Shown: positions 13,557 through 21,160, numbered from the stretch's first letter. The stretch is DNA of 22,115 nucleotides from JAHELQ01 sp965603365 (GCA_965603365.1 CBFDCR010000082.1:1-22115), one strand, 5' to 3'. Notes: generated by a model from the sequence alone, not told the origin. Program-made: numbers and translations.

Positions 13557-14066
13557 TTATTTCGAAGAGATCTTGGCGTTGTAGGCCTTGATCACATCGT
13601 CGGTGACATCGATGGCCTTGTCGAAGTAGGAGATGCCCGAGTTATTCAGGTCAAAAATGATGGTAAAACCCTTTTCTGAGCCGATTTTTTCGATGACCGG
13701 CATGATCTCTTTGGTCAGGTTCTGCATCTCTTTGGCGTATTCTCCTTGAAAGTCTTTCTGGGCATCTTCAACAAATCTCTTCAACGCCGTTCTTTTATCC
13801 TGTAATTGGGAGGATTTCTTATCTCTGGTATCGGCGTTTAGGGCCGGGGACATCAGTTCCTTTTCCAGCTTGTTAATTTCCTCTTCTATCCCTTTGATCT
13901 TTTGCTGTTTTTCATCACTCAGTTTTTTCAATTTTTCCTGGACCTGTTTTCCCCGTATGGTTTCGGCAATAACCTTTTGGGGATTAATGACTCCAATTTT
14001 GGTTTGCGAATACACAAATGAAGCCGCCACTAAAAGTGTCAGCACCACAATAAACGTTTTTTTCAT
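13557..14066 (-). CDS. skp: OmpH/Skp-family periplasmic chaperone
   Basis: This 169-residue protein has a signal peptide (about 1-20, MKKTFIVVLTLLVAASFVYS). KIGVINPQKVIAET follows, as in Skp/OmpH, and then a long lysine- and glutamate-rich coiled coil (about 40-120) that would form the tentacles of the Skp trimer. A conserved C-terminal strand carries GFTIIFDLNNSGISYFD. Skp carries unfolded outer-membrane proteins through the periplasm to the Bam complex, and the gene follows bamA directly (65 nt). The start is ATG 14066 with AAAGGAG about 7 nt before it. Confidence 0.92.
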   Translation of the reverse strand: MKKTFIVVLTLLVAASFVYSQTKIGVINPQKVIAETIRGKQVQEKLKKLSDEKQQKIKGIEEEINKLEKELMSPALNADTRDKKSSQLQDKRTALKRFVEDAQKDFQGEYAKEMQNLTKEIMPVIEKIGSEKGFTIIFDLNNSGISYFDKAIDVTDDVIKAYNAKISSK

Positions 14067-14083
14067 GTCTTACTCCTTTTCTT

Positions 14084-14112
14084 CCCGGGAATATTTTTAG
14101 GTATCTCCCGGG
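14084..14112. repeat. CCCGGGA/TCCCGGG hairpin between bamA and ompH
   Basis: CCCGGGA (14084-14090) and TCCCGGG (14106-14112) form a perfect 7-bp stem with a 15-nt AT-rich loop between the two genes, just before the ompH ribosome-binding site on the minus strand. It has no T-run, so it is more likely an mRNA-processing or expression-balancing element than a terminator. Confidence 0.35.
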
Positions 14113-14131
14113 TTTATATGTCTTTATAGTC

Positions 14132-16450
14132 TTAGTAAAATGACGGGCCTACGGCAAATCTAAAGGCAAAGTTAGAATCATCTTTATAAAGTTTCCTGGG
14201 GTTGTAGGCGAAGATCAATCTGAAGGGAACGTTTAGCATAGGTACAAATATTTTCAGTTCCGCACCCAGGGAAGAATAGACATTTTTAAAAGTCATGGGT
14301 TGTCCCATGTCATAGGTGTTGCCGATGTCGTAGAAAAACACAAAAGAGAATTGTTGGCTCAAGGGGATAGCATATTCGAAATTCAGGAAGAATGCCTTAT
14401 CGCCGCCGATCACACGTCCCTCTTCATCCCTGGGGCCCAGGCGGTAGATATCGAATCCCCTGATTGACCTCTCGCCTCCCAGGAAGTATTTTTCATAATA
14501 AGGGAGAAAGCTGTCCCCGAATTTGGTGACATATTGATAGACTGCATGGAAACCCAATGTGTGCCTCTTCTTGTTTAAGGGGAAGAACTTCACAAACTCT
14601 GCCTTGAGTTTGTGCAGGTTGAAATCGCCGCCCAAAAATCCTCCGGAGTACCTGTAATTGAGAAGATACTTGACGCCGGAGGAGGGGAATATGGGAGAGT
14701 CGACCGTGGAATAATAGATGGTTGGCGATATTGAAGATATGGTCCTTTTGCCATCCAGGTAATAATAGTAGTAGTAATAGGGGATAAAAAATTCCTGTTC
14801 ATCTTCCATTCTTGTGATTTCCACATCTTCGTAACTGTAGGTCAGCGATGCCCCCCAGTACTTCCAGAACCGTGCCGAGGTTGAGAGGTTAAACCCCTGT
14901 CTGTATTGTTTAGGCAGCCATTCGTATTCCGTCGATGTTTTGTAGAGATCGAATCCGAGACTGGCCGGTAAATTGAATAGATAAGGCTCGGTAAAGGCCA
15001 GTTGGTATGTTTTGGCCCTGGTTCCGCTTTGCAAATTGATGGTGAATGTTTCGCCCATCCCCAGGAAGTTCTGGGTGGAATAGCCGGCGGCAATGAACCA
15101 GCCGTCATAGCCGCTGTAGCCCACGTTAAAATTGATCATCTGGCGGTTCATTTCCTGAACATCCACCTTGACATTGATTTTTTGGGGATCATTGGGGTCC
15201 GGCTTGATTTCGGGCATTTTTTCGACGGTAACCAGGCCCAACTGTTTCATCCTTCTGATGGAGTCTTCGAGTATATTGATGTTCAGCCGTTTCCCCTCTC
15301 TTAAAAACCACTCTCGCCTGATGACGTGATCTTTCGTAAACGTATTACCCACAAATTCCAATTTTCCCAGATAAACAATTTCATTTTCCATGATATTGAT
15401 GGTGAGGTCGGCTATTTTTTTGATGGGATCGAGATTTTCCTGCGGCGTTAACTGGCAGTAAAAGTAACCCAGCGAGCCGTATATTTTACGGATCTCTTCG
15501 AGGGCTTTATTTCGTTTCTCCATATTGAAAATTTTGCCTTTTTTCAAGGTAACCAGAGTCTTTAGAAATTCAGTCTTAAGAATTTTGTTACCCTCAATAT
15601 TAATATCGCCGACTCTGTATTCGGGCCCCAATTCAACCGGGACGGTGACCCGCAGCATGCTGCGCAGCTTGCCAAAGATGTTGCGTTTTTTAAACAGAGA
15701 GAGGTTGGGACTACCGACCTTGGCTTCTAAATAACCCATCTCCTGCATTTTTATTTTAATTTCTTCGAGGTCTTCCTGTATCTTTTCTTTGTTATAAACA
15801 TCTTTCCCGCCAATGGCTGAAAAGAATCCATGGGGTTTATTGTTTTTGATGCCTCTTTTCAAAAAAGAGGGGGAGATGAACCTGGCATCCAGGCCGGAAA
15901 AGACAAATTCTCCGATCCTGGTTTTAGGGCCCTGGACGATATTGATGGTGAGGGCCATGTTGTCGCCCTCCTTTTCGGTGGCAATGTTGACCTTTCCGTC
16001 GTTGTAGCCCTTTTCCAGCAGCATCTCTTTGATGATTTTCTCCACCCTTTTCATTTTAACGGGGTTGTAGTGGGAAAAAGTCGTCAGTACAATACTATTC
16101 TCTTGTAATTTTTCCTGGATATCGTTTTGCTTTATTTTTTTACCCGTATCATAGATGATTTTTGAAATCATGGGGTTCTCTTTGACGATAAGTTTGATGA
16201 CTTTCCCCCCCTGGGCATTTTCGAGTTCGATTTTGATGTTTTCGAAGAATCCGGTCTCCCACAGGGATTTAAAGTCCTGTCTCAGTACCTCTTCGGAGAA
16301 GATTCCGTTTTCCTTTGCCTTCATGTAAAAAAGGATGGTGTCCCGGGAAACTTTTTTATTTCCCTCTATTTCAATCTTTACAATCGTTTCGGCCGGAAGG
16401 AAAAACTGAAAACAAAAAAACACCACCATTAAAGTAATTATCTTTTTCAT
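14132..16450 (-). CDS. bamA: Outer-membrane protein assembly factor BamA (Omp85)
   Basis: This 772-residue protein is a normal length for BamA. The signal peptide (about 1-20) is followed by five POTRA repeats (about 22-420, for example IVKIEIEGNKKVSRDTILFY and YRVGDINIEGNKILKTEFLK). A C-terminal Omp85 beta-barrel follows, with the L6-loop motif IRGF (GGERSIRGFDIYRLG) and a last strand ending FAVGPSFY. It inserts beta-barrel proteins into the outer membrane and is direct evidence of a diderm envelope. The final aromatic is Tyr rather than the more usual Phe. Start: ATG 16450 with AAGAGG upstream. It heads the minus-strand cluster that continues with ompH and fabZ, and shares a 242-nt divergent region with the CsgG-like gene. 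Confidence 0.96.
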   Translation of the reverse strand: MKKIITLMVVFFCFQFFLPAETIVKIEIEGNKKVSRDTILFYMKAKENGIFSEEVLRQDFKSLWETGFFENIKIELENAQGGKVIKLIVKENPMISKIIYDTGKKIKQNDIQEKLQENSIVLTTFSHYNPVKMKRVEKIIKEMLLEKGYNDGKVNIATEKEGDNMALTINIVQGPKTRIGEFVFSGLDARFISPSFLKRGIKNNKPHGFFSAIGGKDVYNKEKIQEDLEEIKIKMQEMGYLEAKVGSPNLSLFKKRNIFGKLRSMLRVTVPVELGPEYRVGDINIEGNKILKTEFLKTLVTLKKGKIFNMEKRNKALEEIRKIYGSLGYFYCQLTPQENLDPIKKIADLTINIMENEIVYLGKLEFVGNTFTKDHVIRREWFLREGKRLNINILEDSIRRMKQLGLVTVEKMPEIKPDPNDPQKINVKVDVQEMNRQMINFNVGYSGYDGWFIAAGYSTQNFLGMGETFTINLQSGTRAKTYQLAFTEPYLFNLPASLGFDLYKTSTEYEWLPKQYRQGFNLSTSARFWKYWGASLTYSYEDVEITRMEDEQEFFIPYYYYYYYLDGKRTISSISPTIYYSTVDSPIFPSSGVKYLLNYRYSGGFLGGDFNLHKLKAEFVKFFPLNKKRHTLGFHAVYQYVTKFGDSFLPYYEKYFLGGERSIRGFDIYRLGPRDEEGRVIGGDKAFFLNFEYAIPLSQQFSFVFFYDIGNTYDMGQPMTFKNVYSSLGAELKIFVPMLNVPFRLIFAYNPRKLYKDDSNFAFRFAVGPSFY

Positions 16451-16477
16451 GCGTAACCTCTTAATTGTAAGATTCTT

Positions 16478-16506
16478 TATATAACATAATTTAACCCAAA
16501 ATACAA
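16478..16506 (-). promoter_or_regulatory. Promoter of the bamA cluster
   Basis: On the minus strand the -35 TTGTAT (16501-16506) and -10 TATATA (16478-16483) are 17 nt apart, giving a predicted start near 16471 and a leader of about 20 nt to the ATG at 16450. Confidence 0.45.
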
Positions 16507-16626
16507 TAAACCTCCGCCGGGCTTGACACTTTCGACCAAATTTTTGCGTACATGAGCGTATACACTCTTAAGATACTCGGTATTGGGGAAAAGGTTTCAA
16601 AAATTTTTGGCAGATTTGATTTGAAA

Positions 16627-16655
16627 TTGACTTTCCATTCAATTTCCATTATACT
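16627..16655 (+). promoter_or_regulatory. Promoter of the CsgG-family gene
   Basis: The -35 TTGACT (16627-16632) and -10 TATACT (16650-16655) are 17 nt apart. The predicted start near 16662 leaves about 30 nt of leader with TAGGAGG (16681-16687) before the ATG at 16693. Confidence 0.65.
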
Positions 16656-16692
16656 GGAAAGGCAAAAAAGCTCACTGTTATAGGAGGATTGA

Positions 16693-17412
16693 ATGAAGAA
16701 GATCGTTTTGATGATGGTTTTAATGTTTTTTGTGGTCGGTCTGTCAAATGGCCTGGCCCAGGAAAAGCCCAGGATCGGGGTTCTGAGGTTTACCAACAAT
16801 ACTTCCACCGCGTTCTGGTGGAATGCCAATGTCGGCCGGGAACTCCAGGACATGCTGGCGGCCGAGATGGCCAGTTCCGGTGAGTTCCAGGTATTGGAAC
16901 GCCGGGAGATCGATGCGGTTTTAAGCGAACAGGATCTCAGCGCGTCCGGTCGGATCAGCCAGGGCACGCTGGTCAAGATGGGAAAGATCAAAGGGGCCAG
17001 ATATTTGATAGCCGGTACGGTATCGGCCTTTGAAAGTAGTACTTCCGGTGCCGGAGGCAAGGTACGGTTTAAGGGCATAAGTCTCGGTGGTAAGAAAGAG
17101 AAAGCCTATGTGGCCGTCGATGTGAAAGTTGTGGATACCGAAACCTCCGAAATTGTCGATTCCAGGACCATTGAAGCCACCGTTAAATCAAAGGCCCTGG
17201 GGGCTGGTTTGAGTCTCAGGAATTTCTCCATCGCCGGTGGTGCTTATAAAAAGACCCCCGTGGGCAAGGCCATTCGGGCCTGTATCCTCTATATTGTCGA
17301 GTACATGGAATGTTCCATGGTGGAAGGCAAAGATGCGCCCTGCATGAGAAAATGGAATGCCATGGATGAAAAGAGGAAGGATAAAACCAAAGGCAGTATA
17401 GATTTAGACTAA
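16693..17412 (+). CDS. CsgG-family secreted protein
   Basis: This 239-residue protein has a signal peptide (about 1-22, ending GLAQ). The CsgG pattern follows: PRIGVLRFTNNTS, a helix with LQDMLAAEMASSGEFQVLER and REIDAVLSEQDLS, GAKYLI-like GARYLIAGTVSAFE (about 113-126), and VAVDVKVVDTETSEIVDSRT. CsgG of curli systems is an outer-membrane lipoprotein pore. This one has no lipobox Cys after the signal, so it is probably a soluble periplasmic CsgG-like protein or is attached another way. No curli genes adjoin. It has its own promoter and a strong ribosome-binding site. The C-terminal tail (about 215-239) is charged and low-complexity. Confidence 0.85.
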   Translation: MKKIVLMMVLMFFVVGLSNGLAQEKPRIGVLRFTNNTSTAFWWNANVGRELQDMLAAEMASSGEFQVLERREIDAVLSEQDLSASGRISQGTLVKMGKIKGARYLIAGTVSAFESSTSGAGGKVRFKGISLGGKKEKAYVAVDVKVVDTETSEIVDSRTIEATVKSKALGAGLSLRNFSIAGGAYKKTPVGKAIRACILYIVEYMECSMVEGKDAPCMRKWNAMDEKRKDKTKGSIDLD

Positions 17413-17426
17413 CACTATCATAGTAT

Positions 17427-18368
17427 ATGCATACGGTTAGTCACATCTTTGGCCCCGTGCCCTCCCGGCGGCTGGGCATATCGCTGGGAGTGGATATTAT
17501 CCCCTTTAAGACCTGTACGTATAACTGCATCTACTGTGAGTGCGGCAAGACCAATTATCTGACGGTGGAGCGGGCCGGTTTCGTATCGCCGGAGATTGTT
17601 CTCAAGGAAGTGGAAGCCGCCCTCTCTGCCCATACCCATCTCGACTACATAACCTTTTCCGGCTCCGGCGAACCCACCTTAAACCAGGATATCGGGAAGA
17701 TCATCCGGGGGATCAAAGAGATCAGCGATGTGCCGCTGGCCGTCCTCACCAACGGCAGCCTGCTGTACCGTGCCGATGTGCAGGAAGCGTTATCGCCGGC
17801 AGACGTGGTGCTGCCCTCTCTGGATGCCGCTTCAGCAGAGGTCTTTACCAGGATCAATCAACCCCACCGGGCACTGGATATCCGGCAGATCATCGAAGGG
17901 CTGGTGGATTTCCGCCGGCTCTTTTCCAGGGAGATCTGGCTGGAGGTTCTTATCGTAGAGGGGGTGAATGACGGCGATGAGGAACTGGACAGACTGCACC
18001 GGAGCTTGATAAAAATCAATCCCGATAAGGTGCAGTTAAATTCCCTGGATCGTCCCCCCGCCTACGAGAACGTCAAACCGGTGGGTATCGAAACCCTGGA
18101 ACGCATCGTACAGAAATGGCCTGATCTGCCGGTGGAGATCATCAAGAGAATCAAGAAGCGGGAAGAGATCGCCGCCTTCAACCAGAATCTGGAAAACTGC
18201 ATCCTCAACACCATCATCCGCCGCCCCCTGACCATCGACGACCTGGTCGTCTTAACCGGCAAGAACCGGCTGGAACTCTTCAAATACATCGATGTCCTGG
18301 AAAAGGAGAAGAAGATCCATCCCAAAATCGTGGGCAAACAAATCTTCTTCGCCCCCGCCCAGAAATAG
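17427..18368 (+). CDS. Radical SAM protein with C-terminal winged-helix-like domain
   Basis: This 313-residue radical SAM enzyme begins with FGPVPSRRLGISLGVDIIPF. The [4Fe-4S] motif CTYNCIYC (Cys30, 34, 37) and the SAM-binding SGSGEPT (78-84) follow. This is the COG0731-like form. About residues 245-313 resemble a winged helix (LTIDDLVVLTGKNRLELFKY ... KKIHPKIVGKQIFF). The substrate is not known from sequence; the family has been linked to tRNA or cofactor modification in general terms only. The start is ATG 17427, with no clear ribosome-binding site and a TATCAT hexamer 5 nt upstream (17416-17421) that lacks a convincing -35, so a leaderless start is possible but weak. It lies 14 nt after the CsgG-like gene. 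Confidence 0.9.
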   Translation: MHTVSHIFGPVPSRRLGISLGVDIIPFKTCTYNCIYCECGKTNYLTVERAGFVSPEIVLKEVEAALSAHTHLDYITFSGSGEPTLNQDIGKIIRGIKEISDVPLAVLTNGSLLYRADVQEALSPADVVLPSLDAASAEVFTRINQPHRALDIRQIIEGLVDFRRLFSREIWLEVLIVEGVNDGDEELDRLHRSLIKINPDKVQLNSLDRPPAYENVKPVGIETLERIVQKWPDLPVEIIKRIKKREEIAAFNQNLENCILNTIIRRPLTIDDLVVLTGKNRLELFKYIDVLEKEKKIHPKIVGKQIFFAPAQK

Positions 18369-18375
18369 AGTGAAG

Positions 18376-18876
18376 ATGAGCTTTTTGGAAATATTGGTTC
18401 TGTCGGTGGCGTCCCTGATGTTTTTATTTGCAATTGGCGTATTTTTTTATAAAACTTTCACCATGAATAAAGAAGAGATAAAACAGATGCTGAAAAAGCC
18501 TACTTCAATCTTTTCGGCAATTACTCTATTGTTTGTTATGATAGACTTTTTTACAGAAGATTTTTTTTACGACTTTTTTTTCATTCCTTTAATCACCACA
18601 CCGATAGCCGTCATACTGGTATCCCGTGCCCTCACCTCCTTTGTGGCCAGGTGGAAAATGAAAAAATTGGCCTGGCTGTTGACCATATTCTTCGGGATTG
18701 GGTCGTTCTGTATTTTTATAATTTTGATAGTCTTGTTAGTCCCCGATTATCCCCGCTTGAACCGTTATACCGGCTATCAACAATTGGCATTTGCCTATAG
18801 TATGATAATACTGGGGGGGATTGTTTTGATACTGTCTCTAATACTAAACATAGTGGAAAAAGTGAGAGTAAAATAG
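18376..18876 (+). CDS. Multi-pass membrane protein of unknown family
   Basis: This 166-residue, very hydrophobic protein has about five predicted transmembrane helices, near residues 3-25, 45-60, 68-88, 98-120 and 134-158. Short basic loops (KMKKLA, KVRVK) fit cytoplasmic positions. The ATG at 18376 is 7 nt after the radical SAM stop. A longer in-frame reading from 18292 overlaps that gene and has an unlikely Arg/Ser-rich N-terminus. I recognise no family. Co-transcription with the radical SAM gene is likely from the spacing. Confidence 0.65.
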   Translation: MSFLEILVLSVASLMFLFAIGVFFYKTFTMNKEEIKQMLKKPTSIFSAITLLFVMIDFFTEDFFYDFFFIPLITTPIAVILVSRALTSFVARWKMKKLAWLLTIFFGIGSFCIFIILIVLLVPDYPRLNRYTGYQQLAFAYSMIILGGIVLILSLILNIVEKVRVK

Positions 18877-18968
18877 ACTAAAAAGTTTTCTAATGTTGAA
18901 TGAAAGTCTTGGAGGCAGGCCGGAATTAGAATGATTATAAAAAAGAGATTAATACTCAAGTGATTTCC

Positions 18969-18997
18969 TTGAAAGTTTGGGGGATTTGCACTAAAAT
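18969..18997 (+). promoter_or_regulatory. Promoter of the aldehyde dehydrogenase gene
   Basis: The -35 TTGAAA (18969-18974) and -10 TAAAAT (18992-18997) are 17 nt apart, with a predicted start near 19004 and about 55 nt of leader. An ACTCAAG-N7-CTTGAAA inverted repeat (18954-18974) overlaps the -35. Confidence 0.5.
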
Positions 18998-19059
18998 ATT
19001 TGAGCAGATCTATTGTGAAGCGATAAACGTAAACGATACATCAATGTAAGGAGGAAACG

Positions 19060-20427
19060 ATGACCATGACAGCCATAAACCCGGCCAGCGGCCAGGAGAT
19101 TAAGACCTATCCCACCCTGACCCCGGAGGAGGTGAACCGGGCAATCCAGGAAGTGGATCAAGCCTTTCAGGATTGGCGGCACACATCCTTTGCCCAGCGC
19201 CGCCGGTTGATGAAAGAGGCGGGCCAAATTCTGCGGGACAATGTGGAACAATACGCCGAACTGATGGCCCTGGAGATGGGCAAACCCATCAAAGAGGGCC
19301 GGGCCGAGGCCAACAAGTGTGCCTGGGTCTGTGACTATTACGCCGAAAACGCCGAAGATTTTCTCAAAACCGAAGTGGTGGAAACCGATGCCTCGAAAAG
19401 CTTTGTGTCGTTTCAGCCCTTAGGCGTGGTGCTGGCGGTGATGCCCTGGAATTTCCCCTTCTGGCAGGTATTCCGCTTCGCCGCCCCCGCCCTGATGGCC
19501 GGCAATGTCGGTATACTCAAACACGCCTCCAATGTGCCCGGCTGTGCATTGGCCATAGAGGAGGTGTTTACCGGGGCCGGTTTTCCCCCCCATGTCTTTC
19601 GCACCCTGCTGATCGGCAGCAAAGAGGTCTCGGCGGTGATCGAAAACCCCCTGGTCAAGGCAGTGACCCTGACAGGCAGCACCCCGGCCGGTAAGGCCGT
19701 GGCCAGTAAAGCCGGGGCCATGCTCAAGAAAACGGTACTGGAACTGGGAGGCAGCGACCCCTACATTGTCCTGGAGGATGCCGACCTGGAGGCCACCGTG
19801 GATACCTGCGTGTTGAGCCGCCTCATCAATTCGGGCCAGAGCTGTATCGCCGCCAAGCGGTTCATCGTTGTGCAAAGCTTAAAGGAGAGATTTGAGCAGC
19901 TCTACGTCCAGAAGATGCAGACCCAGCGCATGGGCGATCCCTTAGACGAAACCGTGACCGTCGGCCCCCAGGCCCGCCGTGACCTGCGGGACGATCTGCA
20001 CCGCCAGGTAGAGGAGAGCATCCGGCAGGGCGCCAGGTGTCTGCTGGGCGGCCAGATCCCCGGGGGTAAGGGCGCGTTCTATCCCCCCACCGTGCTGACC
20101 GGTGTAAAAAAGGGCATGCCCGCCTACGATGAGGAACTATTCGGCCCCGTAGCCGCCATCATCCCCGTAACAGATGAAGACGAGGCCATCCGGGTGGCCA
20201 ACGATTCGGTCTTTGGCCTGGGCGCGGCCGTGTTTACCAGGGACGAAAAAAAAGGCGAACGGCTGGCCGAAACAGAGATCCAGGCAGGCAGTTGTTTTGT
20301 CAACACCTTTGTCCGCTCCGACCCCCGCCTGCCCTTCGGCGGCATCAAGGAGAGCGGCTACGGCCGCGAGCTCTCCCACTTCGGCATCAAGGAGTTCGTC
20401 AACATCAAAACCATCTACATCCCCTAA
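19060..20427 (+). CDS. NAD(P)-dependent aldehyde dehydrogenase, succinate-semialdehyde-dehydrogenase-like
   Basis: This 455-residue enzyme of the aldehyde dehydrogenase superfamily carries the Asn motif MPWNFPFWQ, the cofactor loop TGSTPAGKAV, the general-base Glu228 (LELGGSDP) and the nucleophile Cys262 (NSGQSCIAAKR). The length and the NPASGQEI start match the short succinate-semialdehyde dehydrogenases (GabD/Sad type), which oxidise succinic semialdehyde to succinate at the end of the GABA route. Other aldehydes are possible. The start at 19060 has a strong AAGGAGG at 19048-19054; a second ATG lies 6 nt later. It has its own promoter and no obvious pathway neighbour. Confidence 0.92.
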   Translation: MTMTAINPASGQEIKTYPTLTPEEVNRAIQEVDQAFQDWRHTSFAQRRRLMKEAGQILRDNVEQYAELMALEMGKPIKEGRAEANKCAWVCDYYAENAEDFLKTEVVETDASKSFVSFQPLGVVLAVMPWNFPFWQVFRFAAPALMAGNVGILKHASNVPGCALAIEEVFTGAGFPPHVFRTLLIGSKEVSAVIENPLVKAVTLTGSTPAGKAVASKAGAMLKKTVLELGGSDPYIVLEDADLEATVDTCVLSRLINSGQSCIAAKRFIVVQSLKERFEQLYVQKMQTQRMGDPLDETVTVGPQARRDLRDDLHRQVEESIRQGARCLLGGQIPGGKGAFYPPTVLTGVKKGMPAYDEELFGPVAAIIPVTDEDEAIRVANDSVFGLGAAVFTRDEKKGERLAETEIQAGSCFVNTFVRSDPRLPFGGIKESGYGRELSHFGIKEFVNIKTIYIP

Positions 20428-20497
20428 CCCCCCACCCCAATTCCCCCCCTAATGTATTTTCTGCATCCACATTGACCGCTGCTTCTCCGTCTTTTTT

Positions 20498-20524
20498 CCC
20501 TTGCAAAATCATTCTCCACTCTGT
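20498..20524 (+). repeat. Direct repeat, copy 1 of 2 (TTGCAA-containing)
   Basis: This 27-bp sequence (CCCTTGCAAAATCATTCTCC then ACTCTGT) matches 21095-21121 with one mismatch. It carries the same TTGCAA and spacer, but its -10 position reads TTATGG, so it is a weaker promoter than copy 2. Confidence 0.75.
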
Positions 20525-20533
20525 TATGGTGGG

Positions 20534-20559
20534 GATTTGGGGACAGTCAAAAAAAGCCC
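20534..20559 (+). repeat. GATTTGGGGACAGTC repeat, copy A
   Basis: GATTTGGGGACAGTC, a run of A and GCCC occur here and, in the same orientation, at 20858-20884. On the minus strand this copy supplies the TGA that ends the truncated PIN toxin reading frame. The sequence resembles GGGGACAGTC ends seen with REP/IS200-like mobile DNA, though no transposase is present; that link is from memory. Confidence 0.65.
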
Positions 20560-20738
20560 CCCCCGATTGCCCGCTTGATCTCAGCGGCACCGCTTCTGGA
20601 GGTGGATATTTTGAGTTCATCCAGGACCGAGGGCGGAACCAGGACTTTTTCAAACAGTCTCTCTAAAATATACAATTGGCCGGTTTTGGCCAGGGCAATC
20701 AATGGCCCGGCATCGCTCACAATGGTCTGGCGGGTCAT
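20547..20738 (-). pseudogene. Truncated PIN-domain (DUF3368) toxin
   Basis: This is a 63-residue N-terminal piece of a DUF3368/VapC-like PIN nuclease. IVSDAGPLIALAKTGQL holds the first catalytic Asp, followed by LVPPSVLDEL. Intact members are about 150-160 residues and carry further acidic residues in the lost half. The reading frame is closed by a TGA inside repeat copy A. Its ATG overlaps the antitoxin stop (ATGA), the usual coupled layout of these pairs. Without the rest of the active site it is not expected to be an active RNase. Confidence 0.75.
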
Positions 20739-20842
20739 ACGATGTTTTCCAGGTCTTTATCCAGTTCATGTTCCGGATAATCCACCACATCGACATCGGT
20801 CTCTTTTAGAATGTCTAAAAAATCTTCTATGGATAAGTTGAA
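20735..20842 (-). pseudogene. UPF0175-type antitoxin, C-terminal remnant
   Basis: On the minus strand the residues NLSIEDFLDILKETDVDVVD and then YPEHELDKDLENIV match the C-terminal half of UPF0175 antitoxins, which pair with DUF3368/PIN toxins. The frame stays open upstream through repeat copy B (LFFDCPQIFSPNLF), but that part is repeat-derived and not antitoxin. The normal N-terminal half (DNA-binding side) is missing. The stop overlaps the toxin ATG by 4 nt. Confidence 0.65.
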
Positions 20843-20866
20843 AAGATTTGGGGAAAAGATTTGGGG
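20841..20866 (+). repeat. Perfect 13-bp tandem duplication
   Basis: AAAAGATTTGGGG occurs twice in a row (20841-20853 and 20854-20866). The second unit runs straight into the GGGGACAGTC repeat copy B. It marks a slippage or recombination point at the antitoxin break. Confidence 0.8.
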
Positions 20867-20884
20867 ACAGTCGAAAAAGAGCCC
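20858..20884 (+). repeat. GATTTGGGGACAGTC repeat, copy B
   Basis: This is a second copy of the 20534-20559 repeat with TCG in place of TCA and GAGCCC in place of AGCCC. It lies exactly where antitoxin similarity stops. Together the two copies bracket the toxin-antitoxin remnant. Confidence 0.65.
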
Positions 20885-21044
20885 TTCTGGCCAAAAAATA
20901 CAACATTCAATTACACTATTTGAAAGAAACCGAACTCGATAACACCGCCTGACAACACTCTTCTCTATTCTATAATATATTGCCATCGAGCATTTGCATA
21001 ACAAAAGCCGGATTTCATCCCCCCCAATCACTCATGTCGGTAAT

Positions 21045-21072
21045 ATGTAAAATAGAGAATGTAAAATAGAGA
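21045..21072 (+). repeat. Perfect 14-bp tandem duplication
   Basis: ATGTAAAATAGAGA is repeated twice without a gap (21045-21058 and 21059-21072), just before the copy 2 direct repeat. The rest of 20885-21094 shows no gene I can support. Confidence 0.75.
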
Positions 21073-21094
21073 CCTCTGCCTTCCCACCTTTTCC

Positions 21095-21126
21095 CCCTTG
21101 CAAAATCATTCTCTACTCTGTATAAT
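21095..21126 (+). promoter_or_regulatory. Direct repeat copy 2, carrying a promoter
   Basis: This 27-bp copy of the 20498 repeat contains -35 TTGCAA (21098-21103), a 17-nt spacer and a consensus -10 TATAAT (21121-21126). It is well placed, about 100 nt upstream, to transcribe the endonuclease-family gene. Confidence 0.55.
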
Positions 21127-21160
21127 TTTAGCGGAAACAATAAAAAATGGAGAAACCAGA

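Noticed and set aside
16521..16554. TTGACA at 16523 as a promoter for the CsgG gene
   Set aside because: No acceptable -10 lies 16-18 nt downstream. The TTGACT-N17-TATACT site at 16627 fits much better.
20735..21031. Full 98-codon minus-strand frame as an intact antitoxin
   Set aside because: Only the last about 35 residues match the antitoxin family. The upstream part is repeat-derived sequence and unrelated residues.
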